56,736 nt of DNA from Burkholderiaceae bacterium (GCA_016790575.1 JAEUOU010000006.1:1-56736); one strand, 5' to 3'; counted from the first letter of the stretch, positions 32,278-41,494 are shown. Program-made: numbers and translations. The notes: generated by a model from the sequence alone, not told the origin.

Positions 32278-32886
32278 GTGAACTGGGTTCGAGCTGAAAA
32301 CTTCCGGATGGTTGGCAAACTGCTCGTGGTGGCTGTCGGCATGTTCGCCTTCGGCTACGCGCTGATCCCGATCTACCGTGCCATCTGTGAAGCCACCGGG
32401 ATCAACATTCTGGCGATTTCGGAGCGTCAGTTACCCGGCAGTGGTCTCACGGGTAAGGATGCCCGTGTTCCTGGCAACAGCCAGATTGATCGCACTCGTC
32501 TGATCACGGTGGAGTTTGACGCCAACGCCCGGGGGCCCTGGGACTTCAAGCCCGAGCGTCGCTCGATTCAGGTTCACCCCGGTGAACTCGCCACCGTGAT
32601 GTACGAGTTTCAGAACGTTCAAAATCGCACCTTGGCGGCCCAGGCGATTCCGAGTTATGCCCCCAAGCAGGCGGCAGCGCATTTCAACAAACTTGAATGT
32701 TTCTGTTTCAACCAGTACACCCTGGCGCCCGGCGAAAAGAAACAGTGGCCGGTGGCGTTTGTCATTGATCCGCGCATCTCCAAAGATGTGACAACGATCA
32801 CCCTGTCCTACACATTCTTCGAGGTCGGAGGCAAGACCCCCGCGGCACCCGTCGCGCAGGCCCCGACTTCCGCAGGCCGCTCATGA
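32278..32886 (+). CDS. ctaG: Cox11/CtaG copper chaperone for CuB
   Basis: This 202-residue protein has one N-terminal helix (GKLLVVAVGMFAFGYALIPIY) shown only by its first residues, then a soluble beta domain with the copper motif ECFCFNQ and the family tail PVAFVIDPRISKD. It inserts copper into the CuB site of subunit I. Starts are non-ATG: GTG 32278 is used here; a TTG at 32269 is in frame. The stop overlaps the next ATG (ATGA). Confidence 0.93.
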   Translation: MNWVRAENFRMVGKLLVVAVGMFAFGYALIPIYRAICEATGINILAISERQLPGSGLTGKDARVPGNSQIDRTRLITVEFDANARGPWDFKPERRSIQVHPGELATVMYEFQNVQNRTLAAQAIPSYAPKQAAAHFNKLECFCFNQYTLAPGEKKQWPVAFVIDPRISKDVTTITLSYTFFEVGGKTPAAPVAQAPTSAGRS

Positions 32887-33110
32887 GCGCGAACCACCGA
32901 CCCGATTTGCCCAAACCCAGCCTGATCCGTACGCTGGTGGCGGTGTTGTGGTCGTTCTTCGGCGTCCGTAGCCGAAAGGAATTCAACCGGGACATGGCCC
33001 AGATCAACCCGATCCATCTGATGGTGGTCGGTCTGGTGCTTGCCATTGCCTTTGTCGCACTGCTGGTGGTCCTGGTCAATTGGATCGTCCGCCAGCCCAT
33101 GACACTGTGA
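32883..33110 (+). CDS. DUF2970 small membrane protein
   Basis: This 75-residue protein has one strongly hydrophobic helix near the C terminus (HLMVVGLVLAIAFVALLVVL) and a preceding amphipathic part with SFFGVRSRKEFNRD, matching DUF2970. It overlaps ctaG by four bases (ATGA) and precedes the subunit III gene. Genes of this type are typical in betaproteobacterial oxidase operons and probably help assembly; the exact role is not known. Confidence 0.85.
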   Translation: MSANHRPDLPKPSLIRTLVAVLWSFFGVRSRKEFNRDMAQINPIHLMVVGLVLAIAFVALLVVLVNWIVRQPMTL

Positions 33111-33159
33111 ACCCTGACTTTTTCGCCAACCTGAGAACAAAATCTACTCCGGAAAACCC

Positions 33160-34041
33160 ATGAGCTCAACCGCGCACGGCAGCACGCCTTATTACTACGT
33201 TCCGCATGAGTCCCGCCATCCTGTCATGGCATCGGTGGGCTTGTTCTTCGTGATTCTTGGCGCTGGCCAATGGGTCAACGGTTCGGAATGGGGGATGTAC
33301 TCCGTTCTGGGGGGGCTGGCATGGTGGCTGGTTGTGCTCTATCAGTGGTTCAAGGACGCGATCGCCGAAAGCGAGGGCGGACTTTATGGCCACAAGATTG
33401 ACCTGTCCTATCGCTGGAGCATGACCTGGTTCATCTTCTCCGAGGTGATGTTCTTCGGCGCGTTCTTCACTGCCCTGTGGTGGGCTCGTTCCCACAGTAT
33501 TCCGGAACTTGGCAGCCTGGCCAATTCGTTGCTGTGGCCCGACTTCAAGGCGGCCTGGCCCAGCACCACTCCCGGTGCAACCACGTCTCCGGCCGGGATC
33601 GTCGAGCCCTTCCAGACGATGGGGCCGTTCTGGTTGCCGACCATCAACACCGCCTTGCTGCTGACGTCCGGGGTCACCCTGACCATTGCCCACCACGCAC
33701 TGCAGGCGGGCAACCGCAGCAAGACGATCGCGTTCATGTGGATCACGGTAGCGTTGGGATTCGTGTTCCTGTGTGTCCAGGGCTATGAGTACTACCATGC
33801 CTATACCGACCTGAACCTGAAGCTCAACTCCGGCATTTTTGGTTCGACCTTCTTCATGTTGACGGGCTTTCACGGCTTTCACGTGTTTGTTGGCATGTTG
33901 ATGCTGTTTTTCATCACACTGCGCCTGCAAAAAGGGCATTTCACCGCAGAGCGGCATTTCGGCTTTGAAGGCGCGGCCTGGTATTGGCACTTCGTCGACG
34001 TTGTCTGGCTGGGTCTTTACATCCTCGTCTATTGGATGTAG
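33160..34041 (+). CDS. ctaE: Cytochrome c oxidase subunit III
   Basis: This 293-residue membrane protein has seven predicted helices and family motifs: FFVILGAGQWVNG, WFIFSEVMFFGAFF, HHALQAGNRSKTI, TGFHGFHVFVGM and WYWHFVDVVWLGLY. It stabilises the proton-pumping activity of subunit I. It ends with a strong bidirectional terminator, so it closes the first part of the oxidase operon. Confidence 0.97.
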   Translation: MSSTAHGSTPYYYVPHESRHPVMASVGLFFVILGAGQWVNGSEWGMYSVLGGLAWWLVVLYQWFKDAIAESEGGLYGHKIDLSYRWSMTWFIFSEVMFFGAFFTALWWARSHSIPELGSLANSLLWPDFKAAWPSTTPGATTSPAGIVEPFQTMGPFWLPTINTALLLTSGVTLTIAHHALQAGNRSKTIAFMWITVALGFVFLCVQGYEYYHAYTDLNLKLNSGIFGSTFFMLTGFHGFHVFVGMLMLFFITLRLQKGHFTAERHFGFEGAAWYWHFVDVVWLGLYILVYWM

Positions 34042-34057
34042 CCGGCGTGCCGACCAC

Positions 34058-34085
34058 AAAAAAAGCGCCGTGAGGCGCTTTTTTT
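34058..34085. terminator. Bidirectional intrinsic terminator after ctaE
   Basis: A 12-base-pair stem AAAAAAAGCGCC/GGCGCTTTTTTT with loop GTGA serves both strands. It separates ctaE from the convergent small membrane protein gene. Confidence 0.92.
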
Positions 34086-34119
34086 CTGAGTTCTTTCGAG
34101 GGAACGTTTGCCTCTTTAC

Positions 34120-34350
34120 CTACCGGCTGGCGGGCAGTCCGGTCGGTTGGATATAGCCGAGCTTCCACGCAATCAATACACAGACAAACAAAAGAATCGA
34201 AAAGCCGACCCGAAATGCCAACGCATGGGCCATCCGGTTCTTGCGCCGATCGCCACTTGCCGGATCTCGACCACCCCGCATCATGTATATCAAAGCCACA
34301 GCCAGACTGCCGATAATCGCGACAAACGCAAGCGCTACGAGGACTTTCAT
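34120..34350 (-). CDS. DUF2909 twin-transmembrane protein
   Basis: This 76-residue protein has two transmembrane helices (VLVALAFVAIIGSLAVALIY and VGFSILLFVCVLIAWK) joined by a basic loop with RGGRDPASGDRRKNR. It matches the DUF2909 twin-transmembrane family seen in betaproteobacterial oxidase loci. The start at ATG 34350 is only 15 bases from the divergent Surf1 start. Function is unknown; oxidase assembly is inferred from context. Confidence 0.83.
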   Translation of the reverse strand: MKVLVALAFVAIIGSLAVALIYMMRGGRDPASGDRRKNRMAHALAFRVGFSILLFVCVLIAWKLGYIQPTGLPASR

Positions 34351-34365
34351 GGGGAGCATTATCCG

Positions 34366-35097
34366 GTGAACCGCTACGGACTGGGCTGGCGATTCTGGCT
34401 TGTTTCCGCGGCGGCCGCCGCAGGTGTTGCCATCACGTCCGCGTTGGGTTTGTGGCAACTCGACCGGGCCGTGCAGAAAACCCGACTTCAGACAGCCATC
34501 GAATCACGGCTGACTCAACCTGCGGTGGACCAATTCGTCTTGCGGTCGACCCAGCCGCAGGAGCTCCAGCATCGCCGCGTGGTACTTCGGGGAGCCTGGC
34601 TGCCCGAAACCACGGTCTTTCTGGACAACCGCCAGATGAACGGGCGACCGGGCTTCTACGTGGTGACGGCCTTGAAGATCGCCGATTCATCCGAAGCGGT
34701 CCTGGTCCAGCGGGGCTGGGTGCCCCGCAATTTTGTCGATCGCACCGCCTTGCCCGCGGTGGCGACCCCACCTGGTCCGGTAATTGTTGAGGGCAGGGTG
34801 ACCAGTGGACCGTCCCGGCTATATGAGCTGGCCCCCGCGCAATCGGGTCCGATCCGGCAAAATCTCGATATTGACGCTTACGCGGCGGAAATTCGCTGGC
34901 CGCTGTTGCCCTTGGCGATACTGGAAACCTCCGCGCAGCCCGATGGACTGCTGCGCCAGTGGCCGGTGGTCGGTACCGGGGTTGAAAAGCATCATGGTTA
35001 CGCCGCCCAATGGTTCGGCCTGGCCAGCCTGATTGCCGTACTTTATGTCTGGTTCCAAATTGTCCGACGCATCCACACCCGCCCCCCAACGCCCTGA
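34366..35097 (+). CDS. SURF1 family cytochrome oxidase assembly protein
   Basis: This 243-residue protein has a helix at each end (WFLVSAAAAAGVAITSALGL-type at the start, FGLASLIAVLYVWF at the end) flanking a periplasmic domain. Family marks are GLWQLDRAVQKTRL, FLDNRQMNGRPGFYVVT and VLVQRGWVPRN. Surf1 delivers or guards heme a during assembly of subunit I. The likely start is GTG 34366, although the frame is open upstream. The last 53 bases overlap the next gene. Confidence 0.9.
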   Translation: MNRYGLGWRFWLVSAAAAAGVAITSALGLWQLDRAVQKTRLQTAIESRLTQPAVDQFVLRSTQPQELQHRRVVLRGAWLPETTVFLDNRQMNGRPGFYVVTALKIADSSEAVLVQRGWVPRNFVDRTALPAVATPPGPVIVEGRVTSGPSRLYELAPAQSGPIRQNLDIDAYAAEIRWPLLPLAILETSAQPDGLLRQWPVVGTGVEKHHGYAAQWFGLASLIAVLYVWFQIVRRIHTRPPTP

Positions 35098-35761
35098 CGA
35101 GCCCCTGGCCTTCACTGTCCATGCAATGCCGCTTCCGGAACAAATGGCCGACGCCGAGGCGCGCCGCACCCGCACCGGACGCTGGAAGATGCTGGGCATT
35201 TTGCTCATCTGCGCGGCCCCCGTCATTGCCTCATATTTCACCTTCTATGTGATACGGCCGGAGGGCCGGCGCGTATTCGGCGAACTGGTAGAGCCGGCCC
35301 GTCCGGTGCCTTTGGTGTCCGCGCGCACTCTGGATGGAGCGCCCAAGGCACTCGCCGACCTGAAAGGCCAGTGGTTGCTCGTCAGTGTCGCGGGCGGTGC
35401 CTGTGGCCCGGATTGTGAGCGGCACCTGTACCTGCAGCGGCAAATGCGCGAGGCGATGGGCAAAGAGAAAGAGCGAATCGACTGGGTTTGGCTGGTCTCG
35501 GACGACGCGCCGGTGGCCGACGCCTTGCGTCCCGCGCTGGCAAAGGCGACGGTGCTGCGTGTGCCGCCGACGGTCCTGGCGGCCTGGCTGCAGGCGGCGC
35601 CGGGCAAGAGTCTGCCCGATCACCTCTATGTGGTCGATCCGATGGGCAACCTGATGATGCGATTTCCCGCCGGGCTTGACGCCGCTGGAGCCGCCAAAGC
35701 CCGCCGGGACATCGACCGCTTGTTGCGCGCCTCGGCCTGGTGGGACAACGCCGGGCGCTGA
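35045..35761 (+). CDS. Membrane-anchored thioredoxin-fold protein of the oxidase locus
   Basis: This protein of about 238 residues has one N-terminal transmembrane helix (LGILLICAAPVIASYFTFYV) and a soluble domain. The domain has a CGPDC motif (Cys120, Cys124), the same CxxxC spacing as in SCO copper chaperones, followed by an SCO-like helix and a DHLYVVDPMGNLMMRF segment near the end. The SCO histidine in its usual setting is not evident. It may be a divergent SCO or a thiol-disulfide partner for CuA assembly (inference). The start is uncertain: ATG 35045, 35126 or 35144. Confidence 0.75.
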   Translation: MSGSKLSDASTPAPQRPDEPLAFTVHAMPLPEQMADAEARRTRTGRWKMLGILLICAAPVIASYFTFYVIRPEGRRVFGELVEPARPVPLVSARTLDGAPKALADLKGQWLLVSVAGGACGPDCERHLYLQRQMREAMGKEKERIDWVWLVSDDAPVADALRPALAKATVLRVPPTVLAAWLQAAPGKSLPDHLYVVDPMGNLMMRFPAGLDAAGAAKARRDIDRLLRASAWWDNAGR

Positions 35762-35770
35762 CCGACCATC

Positions 35771-36994
35771 ATGGTGGAACCTGCTTTGTACGACCTGTCG
35801 CCCTTGGCGCGCCTGATGCTCACGGGCGTAGTCCTGGCGGCCGCTCCCCTGCTGTGGGTGTGGCTTCGTCACCGGGAACAAGAGCCTGCAGCGCGCTTGC
35901 GGGCGCTGACCTGGGTGACCTTGTTCCTGACCTTTGATCTGATCGCTTTTGGTGCATTCACCCGGCTGACCGATTCGGGCCTGGGCTGCCCCGATTGGCC
36001 GGGATGTTATGGGAGCGCGAGTCCACTCGGAGCCCGCGAGTCCATTCGGGCTGCCGAAGCTGCGCTGCCCACCGGGCCTGTGACGATTTCCAAGGCCTGG
36101 ATCGAGATGATCCACCGCTACCTCGCAACCGCAGTCGGTGTCCTGATCCTGACCATGACGGTGGTGTCGTGGCACAACTGGCGTCAGGCTTGCCGATCGC
36201 CCATGGCCGAGCGGGCGGGGCCCAGCACCACCGGTGCCGGGTTACAAATACACCCCGCTTGGGCGACGGCGACCTTGGTATGGGTCTGCGTGCAAGGGGC
36301 ATTCGGCGCCCTGACGGTGACCATGAAGCTTTTTCCCGCCATCGTCACGCTCCACCTGCTGGGGGGGCTGGGGCTGCTGTGTCTGCTGACCGTGCAGGCC
36401 GCACGATTGCAGGCATCCGGACACATCGCGCAGCCCTCCGGCAAGCCCCCGGTGGCCTTGGAGCCATCGTGGCTGCGCGCGGGAGTGGCCATCGTGTTGC
36501 TGCTGGTCGTGGTTCAGATCGCGTTGGGCGGTTGGGTCAGTACCAACTACGCCGTACTGGCCTGCACCGAGTTTCCGCGGTGTCAGGGAGTCTGGTGGCC
36601 GCCAATGAACTTCGCCGAAGGCTTCGAACTGTGGCGCGAGCTGGGCCATACCGCCGAGGGTGCACCCATCACGTTTGCCGCTCTGACGGCGATTCACATG
36701 GCGCACCGCCTCTTTGCCTCCGTGGTGGTGGTGGCCCTGCTGTTGCTGGCGGTCGTGCTGATTCGCTACCCCCGCCGTCGCGGGCAGGCCGTCGCGCTCG
36801 GCGCTTTGCTCAGCCTGCAACTGCTGACCGGCCTGTCCAATATCGTGCTGGGCTGGCCCTTGTTGGCGGCAGTCCTGCACACCAGCGGCGCGGCGGCCCT
36901 GATGGCCGTGCTGACCTGGGCCTGGGCCGCGCCGCAAACCGGCGCTGAGGCGATCAAGCCGGCCCCTCTGTTTCGCACATCTTGTCCCACATGA
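35771..36994 (+). CDS. ctaA: Heme A synthase (Cox15/CtaA)
   Basis: This 407-residue membrane protein has eight predicted helices and heme-binding histidines in [33 protein letters not shown] and VLHTSGAA. Cysteine pairs in loops ([12 protein letters not shown] and [11 protein letters not shown]) are typical of this family. It oxidises heme O to heme A for the oxidase. The stop overlaps the ctaB start by four bases (ATGA). Confidence 0.95.
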   Translation: MVEPALYDLSPLARLMLTGVVLAAAPLLWVWLRHREQEPAARLRALTWVTLFLTFDLIAFGAFTRLTDSGLGCPDWPGCYGSASPLGARESIRAAEAALPTGPVTISKAWIEMIHRYLATAVGVLILTMTVVSWHNWRQACRSPMAERAGPSTTGAGLQIHPAWATATLVWVCVQGAFGALTVTMKLFPAIVTLHLLGGLGLLCLLTVQAARLQASGHIAQPSGKPPVALEPSWLRAGVAIVLLLVVVQIALGGWVSTNYAVLACTEFPRCQGVWWPPMNFAEGFELWRELGHTAEGAPITFAALTAIHMAHRLFASVVVVALLLLAVVLIRYPRRRGQAVALGALLSLQLLTGLSNIVLGWPLLAAVLHTSGAAALMAVLTWAWAAPQTGAEAIKPAPLFRTSCPT

Positions 36995-37890
36995 GTACCG
37001 AACTGTCCACCGCCGCCCCGCTGTCCGTGGTGCGCCAGTACTACGCCCTGACCAAACCCCGCGTGGTGCAGCTCATCGTTTTCTGCGCGCTGATTGGCAT
37101 GGTGCTGGCCGTACCGGGCCTGCCTTCAGGGCCGGAGCTGACCCGCATGGCGATCGCCTCGGCCGGCATCTGGCTGGTAGCCGGCGCCGCGGCCGCCTTC
37201 AACTGTCTGGTCGAAAAGGGAATTGATGCCAAGATGCGTCGTACCGCCTGGCGACCGACCGCGCGGGGCGAATTGTCGGACCGTCAGGCCTTGCTGTTCT
37301 CCGTGGTCTTGTGTGGCCTGGGCTCGGCGGTTTTGTACTTTGGCGCCAATCCGCTCACCATGTGGCTCACGTTTGCCACATTCGTCGGGTATGCCGTGGT
37401 CTACACCGTCATCCTGAAACCGCTCACGCCACAGAACATTGTCATTGGCGGGGCATCCGGGGCGATGCCTCCGGTGCTGGGTTGGGCGGCGCTGACAAAC
37501 GACGTGGGCCCTGAGGCGATGATCCTGTTCCTGATCATCTTTCTGTGGACACCACCACATTTCTGGGCCTTGGCGCTGTACCGGGTGGAGGACTACCGAA
37601 AATCCGGCCTGCCCATGTTGCCGGTGACCCATGGCAATGAGTTCACCCGTCTGCAGATCTTGCTGTACACACTGGTGCTGTTTGCTGCCTGCCTGTTGCC
37701 GTTTGTCATTCGCATGAGCTCCTGGCTTTACCTGGTGGTGGCGGTGGCTCTGAGTGTCGGATTCACCGCTTACGCGTTTCGGCTGTGGCGGCAGTACTCC
37801 GATGCCCTGGCGCGTAGGACGTTTCGCTTTTCGTTGATTCACCTGTCGGTGCTGTTTGCCGCACTGTTGCTTGACCACTACCTCCTCTGA
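36991..37890 (+). CDS. ctaB: Protoheme IX farnesyltransferase (heme O synthase)
   Basis: This 299-residue UbiA-family membrane protein has about nine helices. Catalytic loops are [16 protein letters not shown] near residue 70 and the second acidic loop [15 protein letters not shown] near 205. It adds a farnesyl group to heme B, making heme O, the substrate of CtaA. ATG 36991 overlaps the ctaA stop; an earlier TTG at 36982 is less likely. The SCO gene follows after 17 bases. Confidence 0.95.
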   Translation: MSTELSTAAPLSVVRQYYALTKPRVVQLIVFCALIGMVLAVPGLPSGPELTRMAIASAGIWLVAGAAAAFNCLVEKGIDAKMRRTAWRPTARGELSDRQALLFSVVLCGLGSAVLYFGANPLTMWLTFATFVGYAVVYTVILKPLTPQNIVIGGASGAMPPVLGWAALTNDVGPEAMILFLIIFLWTPPHFWALALYRVEDYRKSGLPMLPVTHGNEFTRLQILLYTLVLFAACLLPFVIRMSSWLYLVVAVALSVGFTAYAFRLWRQYSDALARRTFRFSLIHLSVLFAALLLDHYLL

Positions 37891-37907
37891 CGGGACCGAG
37901 CCATACG

Positions 37908-38504
37908 ATGACTATAAAAAAGATAGCTTTACTGCACCTTTTTGCGCTGGGTATGGCCATTTTTTATGGGTGTACCGAGCCCAAGGCGGCCTTTCGAGGC
38001 ATTGACATTACCGGTGCGGACTATGCCCGCGGGTTTTCCCTGCCAGACCATGACGGCCGCACCCGCACGCTGGCCGACTTCTCGGGGAAAGTCGTGGTGG
38101 TTTTCTTCGGTTTTACCCAATGTCCGGATGTCTGCCCGACGTCGATGAACGAACTGGCCGAGGTCAAGAAGCGCCTGGGCGCCGACGGCGAGCGGCTGCA
38201 GGGCCTTTTTGTGACGGTCGACCCCGAGCGGGACACGGCCACGGTGCTCAAAGCCTACATGGGCCACTTCGACCCCAGTTTCCTGGCGTTGATTCCCAGC
38301 CGTGATCAGCTTCCGGTGGTGGCCAAGGACTTCAAGATTTATTACAAGCGGGTCGAAGGCCAGACGCCGACCAGCTACACCATGGACCATTCGGCCGGAA
38401 GCTACCTGTATGACCCGCAGGGCCGGTTGCGCATCTACCACCGCTATGGCAGCGGTGCCGAGGCCCTGGCTGCTGATGCCCGCCTGCTGCTGGCGGGGCG
38501 CTGA
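37908..38504 (+). CDS. SCO1/SenC copper chaperone for CuA
   Basis: This 198-residue membrane-bound thioredoxin-fold protein carries the copper motif CPDVC (Cys72, Cys76) and His161 in MDHSAGSY. It delivers copper to the CuA site of subunit II. The N-terminal hydrophobic segment ends IFYGC, a weak lipobox, so it is either a lipoprotein or membrane-anchored. Residues 6-19 are encoded by a copy of the dispersed repeat (37924-37965), so the signal region has been supplied or rewritten by that repeat. It is the last gene of the oxidase locus. Confidence 0.93.
   Translation: MTIKKIALLHLFALGMAIFYGCTEPKAAFRGIDITGADYARGFSLPDHDGRTRTLADFSGKVVVVFFGFTQCPDVCPTSMNELAEVKKRLGADGERLQGLFVTVDPERDTATVLKAYMGHFDPSFLALIPSRDQLPVVAKDFKIYYKRVEGQTPTSYTMDHSAGSYLYDPQGRLRIYHRYGSGAEALAADARLLLAGR
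37924..37965 (+). repeat. Dispersed ~41-bp repeat, copy F, inside the SCO gene
   Basis: TAGCTTTACTGCACC, then TTTTTGCGCTGGGTATGGCC and a T-run. It aligns without gaps to five intergenic copies but here lies in the coding frame, giving residues ALLHLFALGMAIF of the SCO signal region. Base 37924 is the second base of codon 6. Confidence 0.82.
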
Positions 38505-38554
38505 ACCGTAAACCAACCAGCCGGTCCGGTGGCCGGCCAGGGACAGACTGCGTC

Positions 38555-39562
38555 TTACTCGGCCTTGATCTGGCGTTCCGCAATGACTCGGCCCAGGGCC
38601 GCCGTGTCCGTCCTGATCCGGTTGGCCAAGCCCTGTGGGGACGTACCTGCCACCTGCCAACCTTGCTGAAACAGGCGCTGGCGTATGTCCTGCGTGCGAA
38701 CGATCTCACCGAGGACTGCCGAAATCCGGTTGCGTAGCGCCTCCGGCATGGAGGCGGGAGCCGCGACCGCGTTCCAGATCTCCAGGTGAAAGCCCCTCAC
38801 GCCGGCTTCCGACAGCGGCGGCCATTCGGGTGCCAGCACGCTGCGTCCGGCCGAGGTGATTCCTATGGCGCGCAGTTTCCCGGCGCGAACCTGCGGCGCG
38901 GCCAACCCCGGCGGGAGCAGCGCCAGCTGGATCTGGCCCGCGATCATGGCGTTGACGACCTGTGGATTGCCGGGGTAGGGCACATGGACCGGCGCGATCC
39001 CGCTCAGCCCCTTGAGCCACTCCATGCCGATATGCGCCACCGTGCCAATGCCGGGCGAGCCATAACTCCAGCGATCCCCGGCGTCCCGTGCGGCTTTCAG
39101 GAAGGTCGGTGCCGACTCGCTGCCGGGGGTCGATACGGCGGCGGCCAGCAACAAAGGCGCCGTGCCGATCAGGCTGACCGGCGCCAGCTCGGTGAGCGGA
39201 TCGAAGCCCAAAGCGGGATTGAGCAGGCGGGCAATGGTCATGTTGCCGTTGATCAGTATCGCGAGGGTATGGTCGTCTGTGGCCTTGGCCAACAGGCCCG
39301 CCGCCAGATTGCCGCCGGCCCCGGGCCGGTTTTCGACCAGCACCGGTTGCCCCAGGACCCGGGTCAGCGGCTCCGCCAGGGCCCGCGCCGTCAGGTCCGG
39401 CGAAGAGCCTGCGGGAAACCCCACCAACAGGCGCACCGGCCGGGTCGGCCATTCCCGGGGGCTGACCGCCCACAAGGTGCCTGGACACAGGCTGGCGGTA
39501 GCAGCCCCAAGCGCTGCGGTCAATGTACGGCGGCGAACTATCGATGGCGGGTGGGTAGGCAT
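38555..39562 (-). CDS. Bug-family tripartite tricarboxylate transporter substrate-binding protein
   Basis: This 335-residue periplasmic binding protein has the Bug-family pattern: WPTRPVRLLVGFPAGSSPDL, QPVLVENRPGAGGNLAA, SYGSPGIGTVAHIGMEWL and HVPYPGNPQVVNAMIAGQIQ. The N terminus (SIVRRRTLTAALGAA) is a Tat-like or Sec signal. Such proteins bind carboxylates and are very abundant in Burkholderiales; the matching TctA/TctB genes are not nearby. The frame is open upstream, but ATG 39562 is the best start. Confidence 0.9.
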   Translation of the reverse strand: MPTHPPSIVRRRTLTAALGAATASLCPGTLWAVSPREWPTRPVRLLVGFPAGSSPDLTARALAEPLTRVLGQPVLVENRPGAGGNLAAGLLAKATDDHTLAILINGNMTIARLLNPALGFDPLTELAPVSLIGTAPLLLAAAVSTPGSESAPTFLKAARDAGDRWSYGSPGIGTVAHIGMEWLKGLSGIAPVHVPYPGNPQVVNAMIAGQIQLALLPPGLAAPQVRAGKLRAIGITSAGRSVLAPEWPPLSEAGVRGFHLEIWNAVAAPASMPEALRNRISAVLGEIVRTQDIRQRLFQQGWQVAGTSPQGLANRIRTDTAALGRVIAERQIKAE

Positions 39563-39615
39563 CCGACGGGCTCCGGCAAGGTGGATACGGGCCGCTTGTG
39601 CAGCCGATGCTCGAA

Positions 39616-41400
39616 TTATTGACGGGTTGGTGGCGTGTCCACCGACGGCGATGAATCCATCATGGCGGGTGTCGACCACGGAGCGGTGCTGAGGCCTCTG
39701 TGGCGGATCACCTTGCGGTCTTCGATCCGTATCGCACGGATTTCAGAAGCAACGCCATCCAGTACCGCGTCAGCGTTGGGCTCGGCCGCCGGCAGCATCT
39801 GCACTGCGACGTGAAACCGCAGGGTGTGGCCGCTCGCGATCAATGGGGAGGGCGCAAGCCCCTTGACCACGATGCGGGTGGCAATCTCGCGCACGGCGTC
39901 CTCCCGGATCGGACCTTCCAGCAGCAGGAAGAACAGGTTGGTGTCGGCACGCGCGGCCAGATCTACATCACCGATGATTCGGCGAAGGCGCGAGGCGGCC
40001 AATACCTGCGCGCGGTCCGACGCGTCGGAGCCGTTTTCCTTGACCAGGGTATCCAGATTTCCGATGCCCACGCCGATCAATGCCGCGAAATGGCCTTGTC
40101 GTTCGGCTCGGCGGATCGCGCTTTCCAGACGAAGCCGGAGAGTTTGCCGGTTGGCCAAACCGGTCAGTGCATCGGTGGTAACCAGTGCCTTGGCGCGCCA
40201 CTGCCCCTCGGTGCGCCGTTGGGCGCGGATGACCAGGGCGTATAACAACAGGGGCGCTTCAAGTGCGGACCCGATGGTGAGGCCATAGCGTGTCAGGAAG
40301 CCCGAGGGCAGCAATCCCAGCGTCCGGGCAATCGGGAACAGAGCAAACACCACCACGGGTGCAATGCCCAAGGCAAGGAGCGGTGCGCCCGGGTCTTCGC
40401 CTCGGGCCCAGATCAGCGCAATCAAGCCCACGATCAGGCCCATCGACGCCAAAATCGAAAGGGAAACGATCTGGTAACTTGCGGCGGACGGTATCACCGC
40501 TTCCACCATCGCCATGCCCGACAGAGACACAATGGCGATCCAGACCAGCCGATCCAAAGCCTCGTAGTAACGTCGGGGTTCTGTAACGGTTCGCACAAAC
40601 CACAGGCCGGCGGCGGAAGCCAGAGGCGGCAGGACAAAAGTTGCGCTTCTGGCCCAGGCTGGCCAGTCGGGCCAGAGATACTGGGCCCCGACGCCCAAGA
40701 GGGCGGCCTGTGTCAGGCCGAGAATCGCCACATAGACAGCATAGACCACGAAGTTGCGGTCATTCCACAGCGACGCGCCCATCAGCGCACCCATCAGAAC
40801 CAGCAGCAGCAAACCGAAATGGGCGCCCAGCAGGAACTGTTCACGGTCTCGATGCACAGCCAGAGGCCGCTCTGCAATCAGGCGCATCGCGCCCGACATC
40901 GTCACGCGGGCATGTTCGATCCGCAGCCAATAGCGTACCGGGGCGTCTTCGCGCGGCTGGACAACCAGCGTAGGGAATCGACCGGGAAGTGGCCAGTCTG
41001 AAACCGCGCGGATATCACCGGCCTCCTGGAGTTGCCAGCGCCCCAGGCGATCAATGTGCCAGAGACTCACACGGTCCAGGCCGGATACCGCCAGTTCCAG
41101 GAACCAGCGGTTACCAGGCGCAGCCGGCGCGATCTCGAAGGTCAGCCAGAACGCCTTGCCATTGAGTGCATATTGGCTGTCGTCTTTCAGCGGCCACCAG
41201 GGCAACCCGGTGCGCCGGCTTGCGAGGTCTTGCGGCGTCAGCGCCTGGCCATCCTCGATCCAGAACAGCGCGCGATCTGTCAACACAATGCTTTCGTCCG
41301 AGGAGTCAAGCACAATCGGCGCACGCTCCTGCCCCGCTGCCGCGCAAGCCAGCAGCAGCCAGCAAGCGCCGATCAGCCATTGCCGCAGCAAGCTCGTCAT
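39616..41400 (-). CDS. 7TMR-DISM membrane protein with degenerate GGDEF domain
   Basis: This 594-residue protein has a signal peptide (cleavage near AAAGQ), a periplasmic 7TMR-DISMED2-type beta domain (FWLTFEIAPAAPGNRWFLEL in part), seven transmembrane helices (about 185-395) and a C-terminal GGDEF fold (TTDALTGLANRQTL). In place of the active GGDEF site it reads ADTNLFF near residue 485, so it is probably not an active cyclase. It may be a ligand-sensing receptor. The start may be ATG 41400 or 41418. Confidence 0.85.
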   Translation of the reverse strand: MTSLLRQWLIGACWLLLACAAAGQERAPIVLDSSDESIVLTDRALFWIEDGQALTPQDLASRRTGLPWWPLKDDSQYALNGKAFWLTFEIAPAAPGNRWFLELAVSGLDRVSLWHIDRLGRWQLQEAGDIRAVSDWPLPGRFPTLVVQPREDAPVRYWLRIEHARVTMSGAMRLIAERPLAVHRDREQFLLGAHFGLLLLVLMGALMGASLWNDRNFVVYAVYVAILGLTQAALLGVGAQYLWPDWPAWARSATFVLPPLASAAGLWFVRTVTEPRRYYEALDRLVWIAIVSLSGMAMVEAVIPSAASYQIVSLSILASMGLIVGLIALIWARGEDPGAPLLALGIAPVVVFALFPIARTLGLLPSGFLTRYGLTIGSALEAPLLLYALVIRAQRRTEGQWRAKALVTTDALTGLANRQTLRLRLESAIRRAERQGHFAALIGVGIGNLDTLVKENGSDASDRAQVLAASRLRRIIGDVDLAARADTNLFFLLLEGPIREDAVREIATRIVVKGLAPSPLIASGHTLRFHVAVQMLPAAEPNADAVLDGVASEIRAIRIEDRKVIRHRGLSTAPWSTPAMMDSSPSVDTPPTRQ

Positions 41401-41494
41401 GGCGGGCAGGTGTTGCATCCCTCGATTGTCGGCCCCGCCGTACATCGGTGGGTGGCGCCCCGTCAATCGGCTATCGCAGGCCGACAGACGGAAA

